64,000 bases of DNA from Syngnathus acus (GCF_901709675.1 NC_051108.1:1612001-1676000); one strand, 5' to 3'. Counted from the first letter of the stretch, positions 14,501 to 26,268 are shown. Notes: generated from the sequence alone by a model not told the origin. A program made the numbers and translations.

Positions 14501-16443
14501 CTAACTCATTTTTTTGCCACAGTTGTGACTTGTAGAACAGCATTAAACCAAATCGACACAGAAGGTTTTTAGACTGGTTTGTCCTGTACCAAGACAGATT
14601 TTTTTGCTAACTTTTAATAACACACGGAATTAAATTGCAGTGTGTGTGCGTGTGTGTCTAAATTTGAATGATTTGGGCTCTGTAGAAATTTGCCCACACA
14701 CACACACACACTTGCTGATCGCAGTTATCGGTTCCGAAGCGGGACGACAGCAATGCAAAAGCTCTAGCGAAAGCTTCGTCGGAGTTGAATTGAAACGGTT
14801 TGGCCTTGGTGTGAGGGCTTTGCTCTACTGAGCTGACATTCAAGCTTCCGCTCGGCACATGCGCACCCACAGAGCCCAAATAATGATCTTTTTAGGCGTC
14901 TGGAGCGAGCCTGAGTAAACAAGACAAACACTTTGTCGCTCATCCGCTGTGTATCTGTGTGTGGTGTGCTAGAACAGGTAGGACCAGATTGAGGCCCGTC
15001 TATTTTACGCGGTCAACCAACCATCTTGTCCTCCCAATCAGCAAGACACTTCTTCACACCGTTGTGTGGCTCAAATTCAAAAGCAGGTCTGTGCGTGTCT
15101 CTCTGTGTTCGTGTCTGTGTGTGTCTGTAAGTTATGCAAAGCGACCAGAAAGAAAAAAAAAAAAGACGTCAAACAAAGTGACCCATGGCTGCAAGCGGGG
15201 GTGGGAAATATTTAACTGTTATGCCAAATTTGTCCCCTGCAGCAGACAAATGAAAATATGCAAACTTCTTTTTTTTTTTTTTTGGTCATAATGCATGCAG
15301 GTAAGTGTCACACACACATGAGCACACTTGACACACATACCCTGAGGTACAACTGTAGTTTGGGATTTTTTTTTTTTTTTTTTTGCTCCTCCACATTCTA
15401 AAATTAATTGTCTGCACATCAATCAACTTGACTCATTAAAATATTGCAAAGCATCCAATGTGGCTTAGCGATGGTAATAATAACAATAATAAAACTCTGC
15501 AATAATGAGAAATTGCATGAAAGAGCTCCCCAATTGTCTCACTAAGTGATGGGGATCAATAATTTGTAACACACACACACAAAACATTGGCCACAGATTA
15601 CATCATGAGCTGGTGTGCATTGAATTAGTGCGATTAGGCCTCGTCTATCAAATTGAATCGAGCGGCAGGCAGGCAGCACGGAGGAGATGAAGGTTCAAAT
15701 TGATATTAGGATTCGGATTATAGGACACTTGTAATCTTTTACACACAGCAAATAGATAAGTGTGTATTATCACAAATGCCCGTGACAAGATAAGTTCTTT
15801 AAAGAAATCAAATGAGCAAAAGTTCTTATCTCGTCATGCATGCTTTGTTCTGTTTAAACAAACTTTATATAGTGCGCGATTTGCGTGTGTGATGATTGCA
15901 ATAAGAAGCAAAAACAGCTTGATGAAGGCGTGCAATTGGGGTGGTTGTGCATGTGCAATGCACACGTTTAAAGCATCATTGTTTTGTGCAAAAGGGGGGA
16001 ATGCATTTTTGCAATTGAACAAATACCGCGCACGTTTAGCAAAACAATAAATTGTTGTGGCGAGTTTGTCGTTGGACGTTGTTTTGCGAGAAAAGCCCGT
16101 CTGTCTCGCCATTAAATGATGACAAAATTAAACGCGAGTGTTATAAGTGACGCGGTTGAATTTTTCGGCTACTATTTCAACTTTGTTTCGTCCTGTTTTA
16201 AACGCGCCGTTGAACGAGAGATCCACGTGTCGGAATCAAATCGAGAAAATGCGAGTTATTTGAATTCGCCTGAGTCCCAGTTGAAATCCCAATCATATCG
16301 ACGCGCGTTTTTTCCGCGGCGGGCAAAGGTTAAGATGTTGCGGAGGGTTCGGCGTGTCGCGACGAGGCGTGCATCTCACCTGGTGCCGTCTCCCGGTGGC
16401 TCAATGACAAGTGCTGCGGGTTCACCTGCTTGCGGCGGGACAT
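7672..16443 (-). CDS. bcl11b: BCL11B zinc-finger transcription factor, first two coding exons (3' part outside window)
   Basis: BCL11B is a C2H2 zinc-finger repressor and BAF-complex subunit needed for T-cell, neuronal and craniofacial development. Coding exon 1 is 16380-16443 and starts [12 protein letters not shown]. The MSRRKQ start is the known NuRD-recruiting motif, and NPQHL fits BCL11B rather than BCL11A (KPQHL). Exon 2 is 7672-8055. It joins in frame (phase 1 on both sides) with a CCCGCAG acceptor and a GTATGA donor. It encodes [12 protein letters not shown] and IEHKRRLC, the N-terminal CCHC finger (Cys51, Cys54, His69, Cys74), then a Gly/Ala/Pro-rich linker, then VEVGVQVTP and [10 protein letters not shown], which resemble human BCL11B. 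The exon is much GC-richer than its flanks. The DNA-binding fingers are encoded left of position 1. Which teleost duplicate this is cannot be told. Confidence 0.93.
12260..12345. repeat. Long GT microsatellite
   Basis: An 86 bp uninterrupted GT array in bcl11b intron 1, the longest dinucleotide repeat here. Confidence 0.97.
14439..14498. repeat. Long CA microsatellite
   Basis: Thirty uninterrupted AC units in bcl11b intron 1. Confidence 0.97.
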
Positions 16444-16454
16444 CGCCCCGGCAT

Positions 16455-16466
16455 TTACTCTGGCAT
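16455..16466 (-). other. Short upstream reading frame before bcl11b start
   Basis: On the minus strand an ATG at 16466 opens a three-codon frame that ends in TAA at 16455. A further ATG at 16454 is out of frame with the main start at 16443 and overlaps it. Both matter only if the transcript start lies further upstream, which this sequence does not show. Confidence 0.5.
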
Positions 16467-16922
16467 TGCCCGGTGAACGGCACTTGGAGTCGGCTCGGAC
16501 CGTTGTGTCGGTCTGCTGTGGCTCTCGCGTGGACCGGACCCTTACTCCTCTTTTTAAAATGTGTATTTTATTTTATTTGCGCGTCTTCCTCGACAATTGC
16601 TGCGCAAGTTTGGCGGGCAGAAAAAGGATGCAGGCTACGCGCTGTCCTTCTTCGGGGCAGACAAAACACCTGGACGCGCGCAGCGGGAGCAGGAAGAAGC
16701 CACAATGCCAAAACCAAAACAAAAAGCTGCAAAATCCTGCGCCGCGATGCCGCTTTCTTGTCACTGTTAATTTAGGATCCCGCTGCAAGCACCTTCCTCT
16801 TTCCGCTGCTGGTGGTGGTGGTGCACTGAAAAAAAATGACCCTTTGGCACCGGCTCCTTGTGTGCGTTTTGGCATCGGCGCTCGGAACGGCAACTCTTGG
16901 CTCCTGTGGCGGGAGACTCGCT

Positions 16923-16985
16923 GATGGAGAGAGAAAGAGAGAGAGAACGAGAGAGCGAGGCAGAGAAAGAGTGAGCGAGAGAGAA
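16923..16985. repeat. GA-rich simple-sequence tract
   Basis: The plus strand here is almost purely purine, built from imperfect GAGA and GCGAGA units. It lies about 0.5 kb upstream of the bcl11b start codon, so the bcl11b-sense strand is CT-rich. Confidence 0.8.
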
Positions 16986-17284
16986 TGCACGGGCAGACAA
17001 GACACCTCCTCCTCCTTCTCTTTCTCCTCCTTGTCCAACAAGAGAGTCCAAATGTTTCCTCCTGCTTTCCCTGTTGGGTCTTGTTTAAGAGGACGACCCC
17101 ATTTGTGTCTGCGCGTGTTTGCGGGCGTTTTGAGATGTGCCAGCAGGATCAAATGGGGCCAAAGGCTGGTGCCTGCATGTGCCCACCCCTGTTATAGTAG
17201 TCTTTTGTTATTTACAACAAAAGTATTCCAGCAGAAAAATCGTAATATGATAGTGCGTTTGCAGGGTGCCCACGTGCACGCCAG

Positions 17285-17298
17285 ACCAACAGGGGGCG
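17285..17298 (+). promoter_or_regulatory. CTCF-like motif between bcl11b and ccnk
   Basis: CCAACAGGGGGCGC matches the CTCF core at 13 of 14 positions. A weaker copy with two mismatches lies on the opposite strand near 17608-17621. Such a pair between divergent promoters could mark a boundary. Confidence 0.4.
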
Positions 17299-20200
17299 CT
17301 GTTTGTTGATTTAGCCAATCGGAAGCACGTTATTAAAAGGTGACACTTTTTACTTGTTATTCCTGAATGTCACACTCGAGTCTAACGTTTTAAAAAATAT
17401 ATTTTTTATTCATAACAAACCGGTATGTCAGCCAATCAAAAAGCAAAACAAAGTCACTTAAGAGGAAAAGTTTTAATGGTTATATCATTTAAAAAAAAGT
17501 ATAAAATAAATAATGCCATGTAGTTTACAGCGATGTGGTTGACAAGAACTATAAGCATGCTGATATTGGTCGATGTCATGACCGTAGACACCCATGTTGT
17601 GAGACAACAGCGCCCTCTGTTGATCCACTCAAGTCATTTTCCTAATGCTTTGCCTGCAAAGAACTGCAGTTGTGCTTAAATAGAAGTAAAAATAGAAAGA
17701 CAGAACCGGACTGAAAATAAACATTAATTTTCACTGTAGGTTATTTTGATTAAAAATATGCCAATTTTGATGATAAAAGCCTTGCTAATGATAACTAAAA
17801 AAAATACTTTTTCCCCAGAACATTCGTTTTTTAGCACACAATATCATCAAGTTCATCAATTAAGGTGCGCTAATGCTACACCGATGCACTTAACAAATTT
17901 TTGAAAATGGCAAACCTTCAAATACACCCTGACTAGTGAGTCACTTGCCGTAGTTGTGAAAGTTGTCTTCGTTTGTCTTCTTACTGTATTATACTGCCCC
18001 CGGTGGGCAAGTGGTGCACGCCAGGAGTCGCAATAAATGTCATTTCTTTTCATTGCACTTAATTGGGTTATTACTACATTTGATAAAGTTCAGGGCTATT
18101 AGAAAGCCCTAATGAGCCCTCATCATTTACAGAGGCGACCTGATGTTAAGCACTGGAACTACATTGTCCAACATAAAACAGCGCCGTTTAAATGTTGACA
18201 CTATTTCCTGGTGGAGCAAAAGAAGAAGAAGAAGCGTTTGCTCTCCCGCTCGCCGCAGCGGCGATACATTTAACGCCGGGCCATTAATAAAAGATGGTGA
18301 GCAATTTTAAGAGCATTAGAAGTTTGATTGCTGCAGGGCAGACCTGAGGGACTTTCAGGGCCACTAATTATTTATTTATATAAATGAAATGTCATCTCAG
18401 CTCTGGCTCAAGTAGACGTAACCTCGGCAGACGCACCGAGGACAGAGATAGAGATGGCACGGTGACGGCCGTCGAAAGTAGCGCCCCCTAAAATTTGGCA
18501 AAATCTGCCTCAAGTCCGTTTGAAAAAAAAACATTTCATTACAGTTTTGATGTCATTTTGAATTTTTTTATTTTTTTTTTAACAATCGCTAACTACCCAA
18601 AATAAAAACTCAGAAGTCATGCTCAAAAAGGAACAGGAAGTGAGCCATTTTGGTTTGAAGCAGCTCTTTATGAAGTGACTTCACACTCTCTCTGCAGTGT
18701 TGCAATGAAATTGATGTGCGAGTGTAGTGGAAGCAGAAGTCGTCATGCGTTGGTCCACAGTTTGTGTTGCTGTAGAGCTCCCAACTTTTGGGGGTTGCTT
18801 TTTTTTTTTTTTTTTTCCCTCAATCACCGGCCTCCATGAATACTAAAAGAAATCCACGAACCTAAGTTCTCACACACACACTCTCCCCGGCTCCCTTGAT
18901 CCTCACCCGTGGGTGCTCTCAATAATACATCAATGTCTCCATTATAGCTTGTATGCGCAGGCAGTTTAGGCTGCATGCGGGGTGGCTGCGGCGCACACCG
19001 CAAATACCGTTTGTGGACACGGGAAATGTTTTAAGTCCAAAGTGTTGCCTCCGAGGGGACACGCTGAGTTCCGCCGCCTAGCCGTCGGGTACCTGAACGC
19101 ACCGCAGGGTGTTTAGAAGAATGCTCAAGAAAGTTTGGATGCGCTAACAGGGCTAGCAAGAACCTCGGACGTCGAACAAAAGACACTAAAAAAGGCTCGT
19201 CGCTTTGATACAAATGCAAAAATAAAAGTTCCTTATATGAGTGATGGTTGTAGAAATAGTCTGTACCTGGGTGCAACTGTACACATTGTAAAAGTGTGAA
19301 CAGGTGACATTTTAAGTCACATTTTAAAATCCTCCAAGCGTAATAAGAAGCATGCAAATGAAGGTAATTATGTCCCATTACATGACATTTAACAAATAGG
19401 CGCATGACGTTTCATAAGAATACTATTAATAATAATATATATATAACGTGAAACTAAAATAGTATGTTAGTCAAATGTAAAAGAAAATATTTTAAAAAAA
19501 TATTTAATACAAAATGCGAGGGAAAAGATATTTGCAAAAGAGGATACTGAAAGTAAAAAAACATGAGTAATATTAAATAAAAAAAGATGACAAAATAATT
19601 TTAAAAAATATTATAGGAAATATGACATTCACATTTTTTAAGATATACATTTCTGTGTAATACTAATAATAGAATACCCTTTAAAAGCTAAAAAATACAG
19701 CAAATTTAAAACTATGCCTCTTTGAAAAAAGTGACCCAAAAAAATAGGCCAACCCAAAGGAGGACAAACAGCGTCCACAATGCAGTTTTTATGAGTCAAA
19801 AGTGGTTTAAAAAAAAAAAAAGGAACAAAAGAAGGCAATGCGGCCCCCTTGGGGTCAAAGGTCGCACCCATTTGGATGCATCAAAGCTCATAAACAATGA
19901 GAGGTCCACTTCATGGGAATATGAATATTGCACTCATCTGAATGCGCAGTGCTTCATTATGCAATGTTTAATATTAATAAAGAAAGTAGATAGATATATT
20001 ATTCATAAGCTGATTTACTGTGGAATCCGTGAGTGTATGTGTGTGTGCCTGTGTGTGTGTGTGTTGACGTGAGAGACACATTGAGACGCTCCCTTGCTAC
20101 AGGCGATACAAGCAGACGATGCTCTTACTCCTTTTCCATCCTGACAATTCCTGCCACCAGTTAAGAGGATTTGTCCGAGCACCGATGAATTTATAATGAA

Positions 20201-20993
20201 TGCAGATTCCCCATTTTTAATCGGGGCACCTAAATGATTCACCGCTAGTGCGTCTCGGAGGTGCGCCAGCCGCCAGCCTTGCACAGACAAATCAAGGCGG
20301 GTCCATCGATGTCATTCAGAAACTTGCTTTTTCACAGCTGCTCGTGTCACTCGACATTACTTTTAATTGTTTAGGAAATATTAGGAGCTAAATTGATGTG
20401 TTACTACATGTTTTTTGTAGTTGTTGCCTGTTGGTCCCTCTCAATTATGTTTTTGCTGTGCCCCCGCCTAGAAGAAAAAAAGATTTCACTCACACACCCC
20501 AACTCTCTTCAGTGACTATAAATATCATTTGTCTATAAAACTGTAATAAGTACACCTCTGCATAACATTGCATACTTATGTATCCTTTCATTTTAAAGCA
20601 AAACACGATTATAGCATGAGTAATAATTGCAAAGACTGTCAAGACTCACATTTGATTGAATTAGACACCACTTGTCTTCTTGATCTCAAATACCTTTTTT
20701 TATGAACGATGTCGGGTGTCATATTTGATTAAATGAAACATCTCATCCACGGCTTGTAGACGTTGCCAAGTAGTTACTTGGCTCCCTCTAGGGTTCGTAA
20801 TCGCAAGTACAACTTCAAACGATAACAGCGCATTAAAAATTCTAATAATTGCACTTTACATTTTGAGAGACTTCTACAGATTTGTAACGCCAATTGTAGT
20901 ATTCTGCTTTAGTAATGTGTGGGATTTTTCAGAAATTGACAGTAATGCCTTTAATGTACGAAGTGTTGAAAGAAAAGTAAAACCCAAGCATCA

Positions 20994-21129
20994 TGACGTC
21001 ACATCCGCCACAAACGTAACATCCGACGGAATCCACAATGGCGACTCTCTTACCAATTGAATGGATGGATGCCGTTTGCTAGCTTATTTCGAGCCAACTA
21101 TCTATTGTGCTTTCTAGTCGTCCGGAAGT
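20994..21129 (+). promoter_or_regulatory. ccnk: Probable ccnk promoter with CRE, YY1-like and ETS sites
   Basis: A perfect cAMP-response palindrome TGACGTCA is at 20994-21001. It is followed by CATCCG words, a YY1-like ACAATGGCGAC near 21037, and an ETS site CCGGAAGT at 21122-21129. No TATA box is in a useful position. This is the usual make-up of a TATA-less housekeeping promoter. It lies directly upstream of a splice donor (AAAG then GTAGGA at 21163) that would close ccnk exon 1. The exact transcription start is not visible. Confidence 0.6.
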
Positions 21130-21153
21130 TTGTTTATATACGCCACAAACTAC

Positions 21154-24100
21154 ATGTTAAAGGTAGGACACGTTGTGTTTTGAGAAATATGCAACTTTAG
21201 ACAAATATTGGTCTTTACCTGTCCGCTTAGCATGCTACAGGTCGTTAGCAGCTAACGACTAGCTAACTTAGCTAGACAGCGACGCGTGAACCATGGCAAA
21301 TTGAAACGTTGACGTTTTTCATTATTTCCTATTTTACGAACTCAAATGCGGGCTCGGCTGATTAACAACATTGGTGGTCTTGTTTTGAGTTAACGAAGCC
21401 ACTTTCAGCGTTTACTCTCAAACTACCTATGACGAGGGACGAACGCTATGAATACATTAATGCTGGGGGTAACTAGGCGACCTAAGCTGCTTGGAAAGGT
21501 ACAGGGCATTCAATTCCGGCGTTACTCTATGTATCTTTTCTGTATTATTTTAAGTCAACCTAAAATGTGTGTTATCTTACTGCTGAAGCGCGTATGCCTA
21601 AGTTCTCAAGTTTTGTTCTGTCCAGCAGGCAGTCAACGCGGGGCCCTCTTCCTCTGTGGCCTCTCCCCAGCTGAATAAGGAGTCGAAAGAAAATGCGGCA
21701 GCACAGCAGCAGGCCATGTTGGACCACATCAAACCATGCTGGTACTGGGACAAGAAAGATTTAGCACACACGCCCTCTCAGTCGGAAGGCCTGGACCCAG
21801 GCACCGAAGCCCGCTACCGCAGAGAGGGAGCCCGCTTCATATTCGACGTGGGCACCAAACTCGGCCTGTATCCTCTTTTGTGACATAACTTTTCAGAAAG
21901 CACCCATAATGTAGCGTAGAATCGGTTTTTGCTTCCTTGACGACTGGTAGACATTACGACACACTGGCGACGGGCATCATCTACTTCCACCGTTTCTACA
22001 TGTTTCACTCTTTCAAGCAGTTCCCCAGATATGTAAGTTCTTGTCAGGGCAAGGAAAAGGTTTTTATAAACCTGTAATTTTTGCTATACTTTTTTCCCCT
22101 CAGTAAAGATGTTACAATACATTTTACCGGTTATTTTTTCATGAGTTTAGATTTCCTTTGATGGAATTTTTTGTGACAAGTCAAATCCTCTGAGGGTAAA
22201 AAAAAAAATAAAAATTAAGGACAAATATTTCATAAAGTACACTTTTTTTTTTTTTTTTTTTTAATCCTGAGGAAGTAAAGGCAACATTTTAATTAACAAA
22301 GTTTTCACTGTTTTAAAAAAAAAAGCGATGTTTGTGTTATAGGTGACGGGAGCTTGTTGTCTCTTTCTGGCGGGCAAAGTGGAGGAAACGCCCAAAAAGT
22401 GCAAAGACATCATCAAGACGGCACGCAGTTTGCTCAACGATGTGCAGTTTGCGCAGTTTGGAGATGACCCCAAGGTCCACTTCGCAAACATTTTTACATG
22501 TTAGGGATAAAAGTTGAATTGGAAGACAAAGTGTGTGCGTGTTCCAGGAGGAGGTGATGGTGTTGGAGCGAATCCTGCTGCAGACCATCAAGTTTGACCT
22601 GCAAGTAGAGCATCCTTACATGTTCCTCCTGCGTTACGTCAAGCAGCTCAAAGGTTGACGCCATTTTATGAAGACGTCCACGGTTGTCATATAATGTTGC
22701 CAACTGACCTTTGACCTGTTGCATCGGTAAAGGGGAGAAGAATAAAGTGTGCAAGGTGCTCCAGATGGCTTGGACCTTCGTCAACGACAGGTGAGGCTCT
22801 CGTCACGTGACCTTTGGAAACAAAAAACATTGGGTTGATCTGCAGTAACTCTATTCACCATTCGACCCAACAGCCTGTGCACCATGCTGTCGCTGCAGTG
22901 GGAGCCGGAGATCATCGCGGTGGCCGTCATGTACCTGGCGGGCCGCCTGTGCAAGTTCGACCTCCAGGAGTGGACGGCAAAGCAATCGTCGCGCCGCTGG
23001 TGGGAGCAGTTTGTCCAAGACGTCCCCGTTGAGCTCCTCGAAGGTAAAGGCGCGTCCCGCAAAGTCGTTGACACGGACTGATGCTTTTCCAGCAAAGATA
23101 AAAATGTTTTTGCGTATTAGACATCTGCCATCAGATCCTGGACTTGTACTCCCACGGCAATAAGCCCATCCCCCAGCAGATGCAGGATAAGGAGCGGGCG
23201 CCCGCTGCCCCCATCCTGACTCCCACCCCCCCGGCGCCGCCATTAGCCGCCAACCCTCCGCCGCCTCCGCCCCCGGCCAAGAAGGCGTCCCCGCAAGGCG
23301 GGAGCCCAGCGCGACAACTCAAACGGACACATGTGAGCGAGCCAGCCCGCGCCTCATTTGCATCCCTTTGCTGCCGCTGGCCACTAAAATCTTTCTCCCC
23401 GCAGACCTCCCCCAAGGAAGAACCAAAGCCCTCAGGTACACACACACACACACACGCGCGTCCTGAATATCGATAGAAAACATTTTGAATATTTGAACAT
23501 GTTTAATGTTCTTTCATCTTCAGAACAAGCTGGATCAAAGATTCCTCGACTGGAGAGCCCCATGCCGCCGCTGCCCACTTCGCAACCGCCGCCGCCACCG
23601 GGTATGCAATAAACAAAGTTTTCCATCAACATTTTCATGTAGAAGTTTGGCAGTATCCCGTAAAATGCGACATATTTTCCTCTTTTGTCTGTTGTAGAGC
23701 GCAAACCCGCTGCCCCTGCCCCACCCACCGAAGTGGAAGCCCCAAGCGAAGCAGCCCCGCCGCCACCTCACGCGCCACCGCCTAACCAGCCCCACGCGCC
23801 CCCTCCCCTCCCTCACCGGCCACCTCCGCCGCCACCCTCCAACTACGTCATGTCCACCACCAGCTCGTACATGTCGGGCGAGGGCTACCAGAGCCTGCAG
23901 TCCATGATGAAGACGGAGGCGCCCTCCTATGCGCCCCCCATGCCACCAACCTACGCCCCCCCGATGCCACCCTACCACGTGTACCCGCCGCCCAGCGCCC
24001 CACCACCGACCCATCCTCCACCTGCGGGCTACCCGCCGCCCACAATGCCTCCTAGCTACCCGCCGCCCGGCTACACCAACTTTCCTCCCCCGCCACACAT

Positions 24101-24239
24101 GCCACCCACCCACGTACCCCCGCCCATTGGCCTCCCCCCTGCCGGATACCCGCCCCCGCCCGTGCCGCAAGGCCAGCCACAGGTGCCCCTGCCCCCGCCA
24201 CCTGGCATGCCCATGAACCGCGGTGGATGGATGAGATGA
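21154..24239 (+). CDS. ccnk: Cyclin K, partner of CDK12/CDK13
   Basis: Cyclin K activates CDK12 and CDK13, which phosphorylate the RNA polymerase II tail in the nucleus and sustain expression of long DNA-repair genes. Exons: 21154-21162 (putative), 21626-21867, 21951-22032, 22343-22474, 22548-22653, 22733-22790, 22874-23043, 23121-23332, 23405-23435, 23524-23601 and 23698-24239. All phases agree and give about 553 residues (human 580). Exons 2-7 form the cyclin fold (about residues 40-266), with near-identical blocks such as [39 protein letters not shown] and [20 protein letters not shown]. The rest is proline-rich and keeps [19 protein letters not shown] and the terminal WMR. The start is uncertain: ATG at 21154 gives MLK and splices in phase to exon 2. 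ATG 21448 with a GTACAG donor, or ATG 21716 inside exon 2, are alternatives. The first is preferred because NKESKEN upstream of 21716 resembles the human N-terminus. Confidence 0.96.
21163..21625. other. ccnk: ccnk putative intron 1
   Basis: This 463 bp intron runs from a GTAGGA donor to a pyrimidine-rich TGTCCAG acceptor. It contains a near-perfect palindrome at 21242-21260 (GTCGTTAGC, one base, GCTAACGAC) and an alternative first-exon candidate, ATG 21448 to a donor at 21499. No other gene is seen. Confidence 0.6.
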
Positions 24240-24993
24240 AACGAGATGAGATGAATTTCAGCCGATAGAGCCGGTCTAATTTTTTTGTGTGTTGTTGACA
24301 TCGTGTCGTGGTTTAGGTCGACCACGTGGAATTTTCTGCCCTTGTGTGCCTTACGTTAGCAAGGCATGGTTCTGCTTCTCACCCTCACCTTTGGGTTTGT
24401 GTCAAATTGGCATTTTGGGAAAAATAATTTGCATTTTTTGTTCAGTTTTCTTACACCTAGGTTAGGGACCAACACTTGACAGGAATAGTAGCTGTATAGA
24501 CAGAGGCGGGGCCCACTAGCCACAAATTGTACAACGTGAGAATAATCAGTCGTCCCAAAAATTTTCAAAATTGGTATCAGTGATGGCTTGTTGTGTTTTA
24601 TTTTGCCATTGTGAAATGTCTAATAGTTGAATGCTCACTAAACTGTATCCCAAACGTTTCTGGTGTTGCCACAAGGGGGCAGTGTCGGTGCAAAAATGAA
24701 GCAAACAGGAGCACTGTTGTATCAACAACTCGTTTTATTTTCTCTTCTGATTCTAAACGTGGCCTAGTCAGCCAGCTGCGATCCGCTCAGATGCGTTGAG
24801 AAGGACAGGAAGACATTGACGACATTACGGTCATGCTAGTGAGTGTCAGCGCTGTTGATTAGACAAGTGTTCCAAATTTAAAACACAAGTCCTAATGTCT
24901 ATGTACATTTTTTGACAAGAGAATCATGGCTTCCAATCACTTACTAGAAAAAAAAGGACACTTTTTACCAAGAGTTAGTGGACTCGAAATTAA

Positions 24994-25276
24994 TATTAGG
25001 GCCACACTAAAGAGGGAAGCAGAACTGGAGAAAACCAAATTTGGGGTAATCACTATTTATATATACTGAAGACCTTGTTTAAAAGAAAAGCAGTAAAATT
25101 GACTTCATGTGTTCCGTATGTTGTACAGCGAACAATTGTGAGTGTTGGTGAAGAAATGTTCTCGTCAGGGTTTTGCCAACATTTGCGAACTTTGACATAA
25201 ACTTAGTTTGCTGCCGTTGCCAACAGTCACAATTGTTCGCTAATGCTTTTGTTTTTTTAGGAGTGTGGCCCTAATA
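24994..25276. mobile_element. Short non-autonomous DNA transposon (MITE-like)
   Basis: A perfect 15 bp inverted repeat bounds the element: TATTAGGGCCACACT at 24994-25008 and its exact reverse complement at 25262-25276. The outermost TA on each side could be a Tc1/mariner-type TA target duplication, leaving 13 bp terminal repeats. Inside, 22 bp arms at 25127-25148 and 25220-25241 are inverted with one mismatch, forming a foldback in the right half. There is no coding capacity. It sits about 0.75 kb after the ccnk stop codon, probably within its 3' untranslated region. I do not recognise the family. Confidence 0.7.
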
Positions 25277-25596
25277 CTGCTTGCTTAGAATGGACAGTGT
25301 ACATGTTTGGGGTTGTTTTTGCACGTATTGTTGCACACTCTTGTTTCTGACATCAAGAAGAGATTTTGTTAAAGGGATGCTTAATTTATTTAGCCAATTT
25401 CAGCAGTAAAACACAGTTTGCCTCTTGCTGTTGACTGAAAATGAGGTCACGGACTTAGGGTCAGCAAACGACCAATCATGGCTCATGTGACATTTGTAAG
25501 CGGAGCTGTGATTGGTCATTACCTGAGTCCTGAGGTCATGTGATGTCATTTTAAGTTGATGTAAAAAAGTTTTGAAAGGTGGTAATTAGATCTGGG

Positions 25597-25635
25597 TGGA
25601 TGGATAGATACTTTATTGAGCCCCAGGGGATTAAT
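25597..25635 (+). repeat. LINE/SINE-tail-like fragment
   Basis: The stretch around GATACTTTATTGAGCCCCAG resembles a common teleost interspersed-repeat tail (GATACTTTATTGATCCCC-type). The match is from memory and only about 40 bp long. Confidence 0.4.
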
Positions 25636-25697
25636 TGTACATGAAAATTCGTTGTAGACAAAATCTTGAACATTTTACTGCTGAAAATTGCCTGAAT

Positions 25698-25703
25698 AAT
25701 AAA
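25698..25703 (+). terminator. ccnk: Poly(A) signal, probable ccnk 3' end
   Basis: AATAAA lies on the plus strand about 1.46 kb after the ccnk stop codon. A second plus-strand AATAAA at 26122-26127 is an alternative. Confidence 0.45.
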
Positions 25704-26200
25704 AGCATCCCTTAAAGATTTTGAGTGTTACAGCTTTGAGATTGAGACACAAAAGGTTAAGAACATGCACAGCGTCAACAGTCTTGTAGCAAACGCGACA
25801 CCGACCTGAGAACGTGATTGTTGAGCATGCACACAGCATCCATTTGGGCTCGTTTCAGTAGAGTCGCCACACGGCGACAAATAGTATTCACAGTGTAGCT
25901 TGTCGCTGTTGGAACCAAAAGTCAAACGCTAACAATGAAGTGTTCCTGTTTGTTTCATGTACAATGTTAACTGTAAACGAGCCCAAAAGGTGCCAAAGTC
26001 CCCTTCCCCACCGTGGGCAGCAAATGTCTCGTCAAGGTTTGCAACATTCGCCGCTCTGAGGATAGGGGCTTAAGTCAGTGGATCCACACCACTTAACACA
26101 ACAAAAGCATTTTAGACTAGCAATAAACATGACAGGGCAAATAATTCATAAACAATAACTACAATTTCCAAAGTTAGGCTACACCTAAATCTTAGATGAC

Positions 26201-26206
26201 TTTATT
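26201..26206 (-). terminator. ccdc85c: Poly(A) signal, probable ccdc85c 3' end
   Basis: The plus-strand TTTATT reads AATAAA in the ccdc85c direction, 0.4 kb after its stop codon. If used, the two convergent transcripts would end about 0.5 kb apart. Confidence 0.45.
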
Positions 26207-26268
26207 GCATTAACTAACAAGAACCCGTTACAGTCAAAACGTAAGTGTACTCTGAGGGGATGTAGTGC

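Larger units (their letters stand above)
8056..16379. other. bcl11b: bcl11b intron 1
   Basis: This 8.3 kb intron separates the two bcl11b coding exons. No conserved exon was recognised. It contains the two longest dinucleotide arrays of the window (12260-12345 and 14439-14498), many shorter CA/GT runs, C/G runs near 11214-11230 and 11837, and T-rich sequence at 11500-11650. GC-balanced unique-looking segments at about 10980-11160, 12960-13150 and 15590-15740 stand out from the AT-rich background and are the best places to look for conserved enhancers. Their conservation cannot be judged from one sequence. Confidence 0.8.
16444..20990. other. Intergenic region between bcl11b and ccnk (head to head)
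   Basis: The two flanking genes diverge from this 4.5 kb interval, so both promoters should lie at its edges. The part next to bcl11b is GC-rich with a purine-rich GA tract at 16923-16985. A CTCF-like sequence (CCAACAGGGGGCGC, one mismatch to the core) is at 17285-17298, with a weaker inverted copy near 17608. The middle (17340-18000, 19400-19700) is AT-rich. GC-balanced segments with homeodomain-like words occur at 18240-18440. SETD3, which sits here in human, was not found. Confidence 0.75.

Noticed and set aside
16116-16775. Open frame of 219 codons, plus strand
   Set aside because: It is antisense to bcl11b exon 1 and its GC-rich leader; composition explains the lack of stops.
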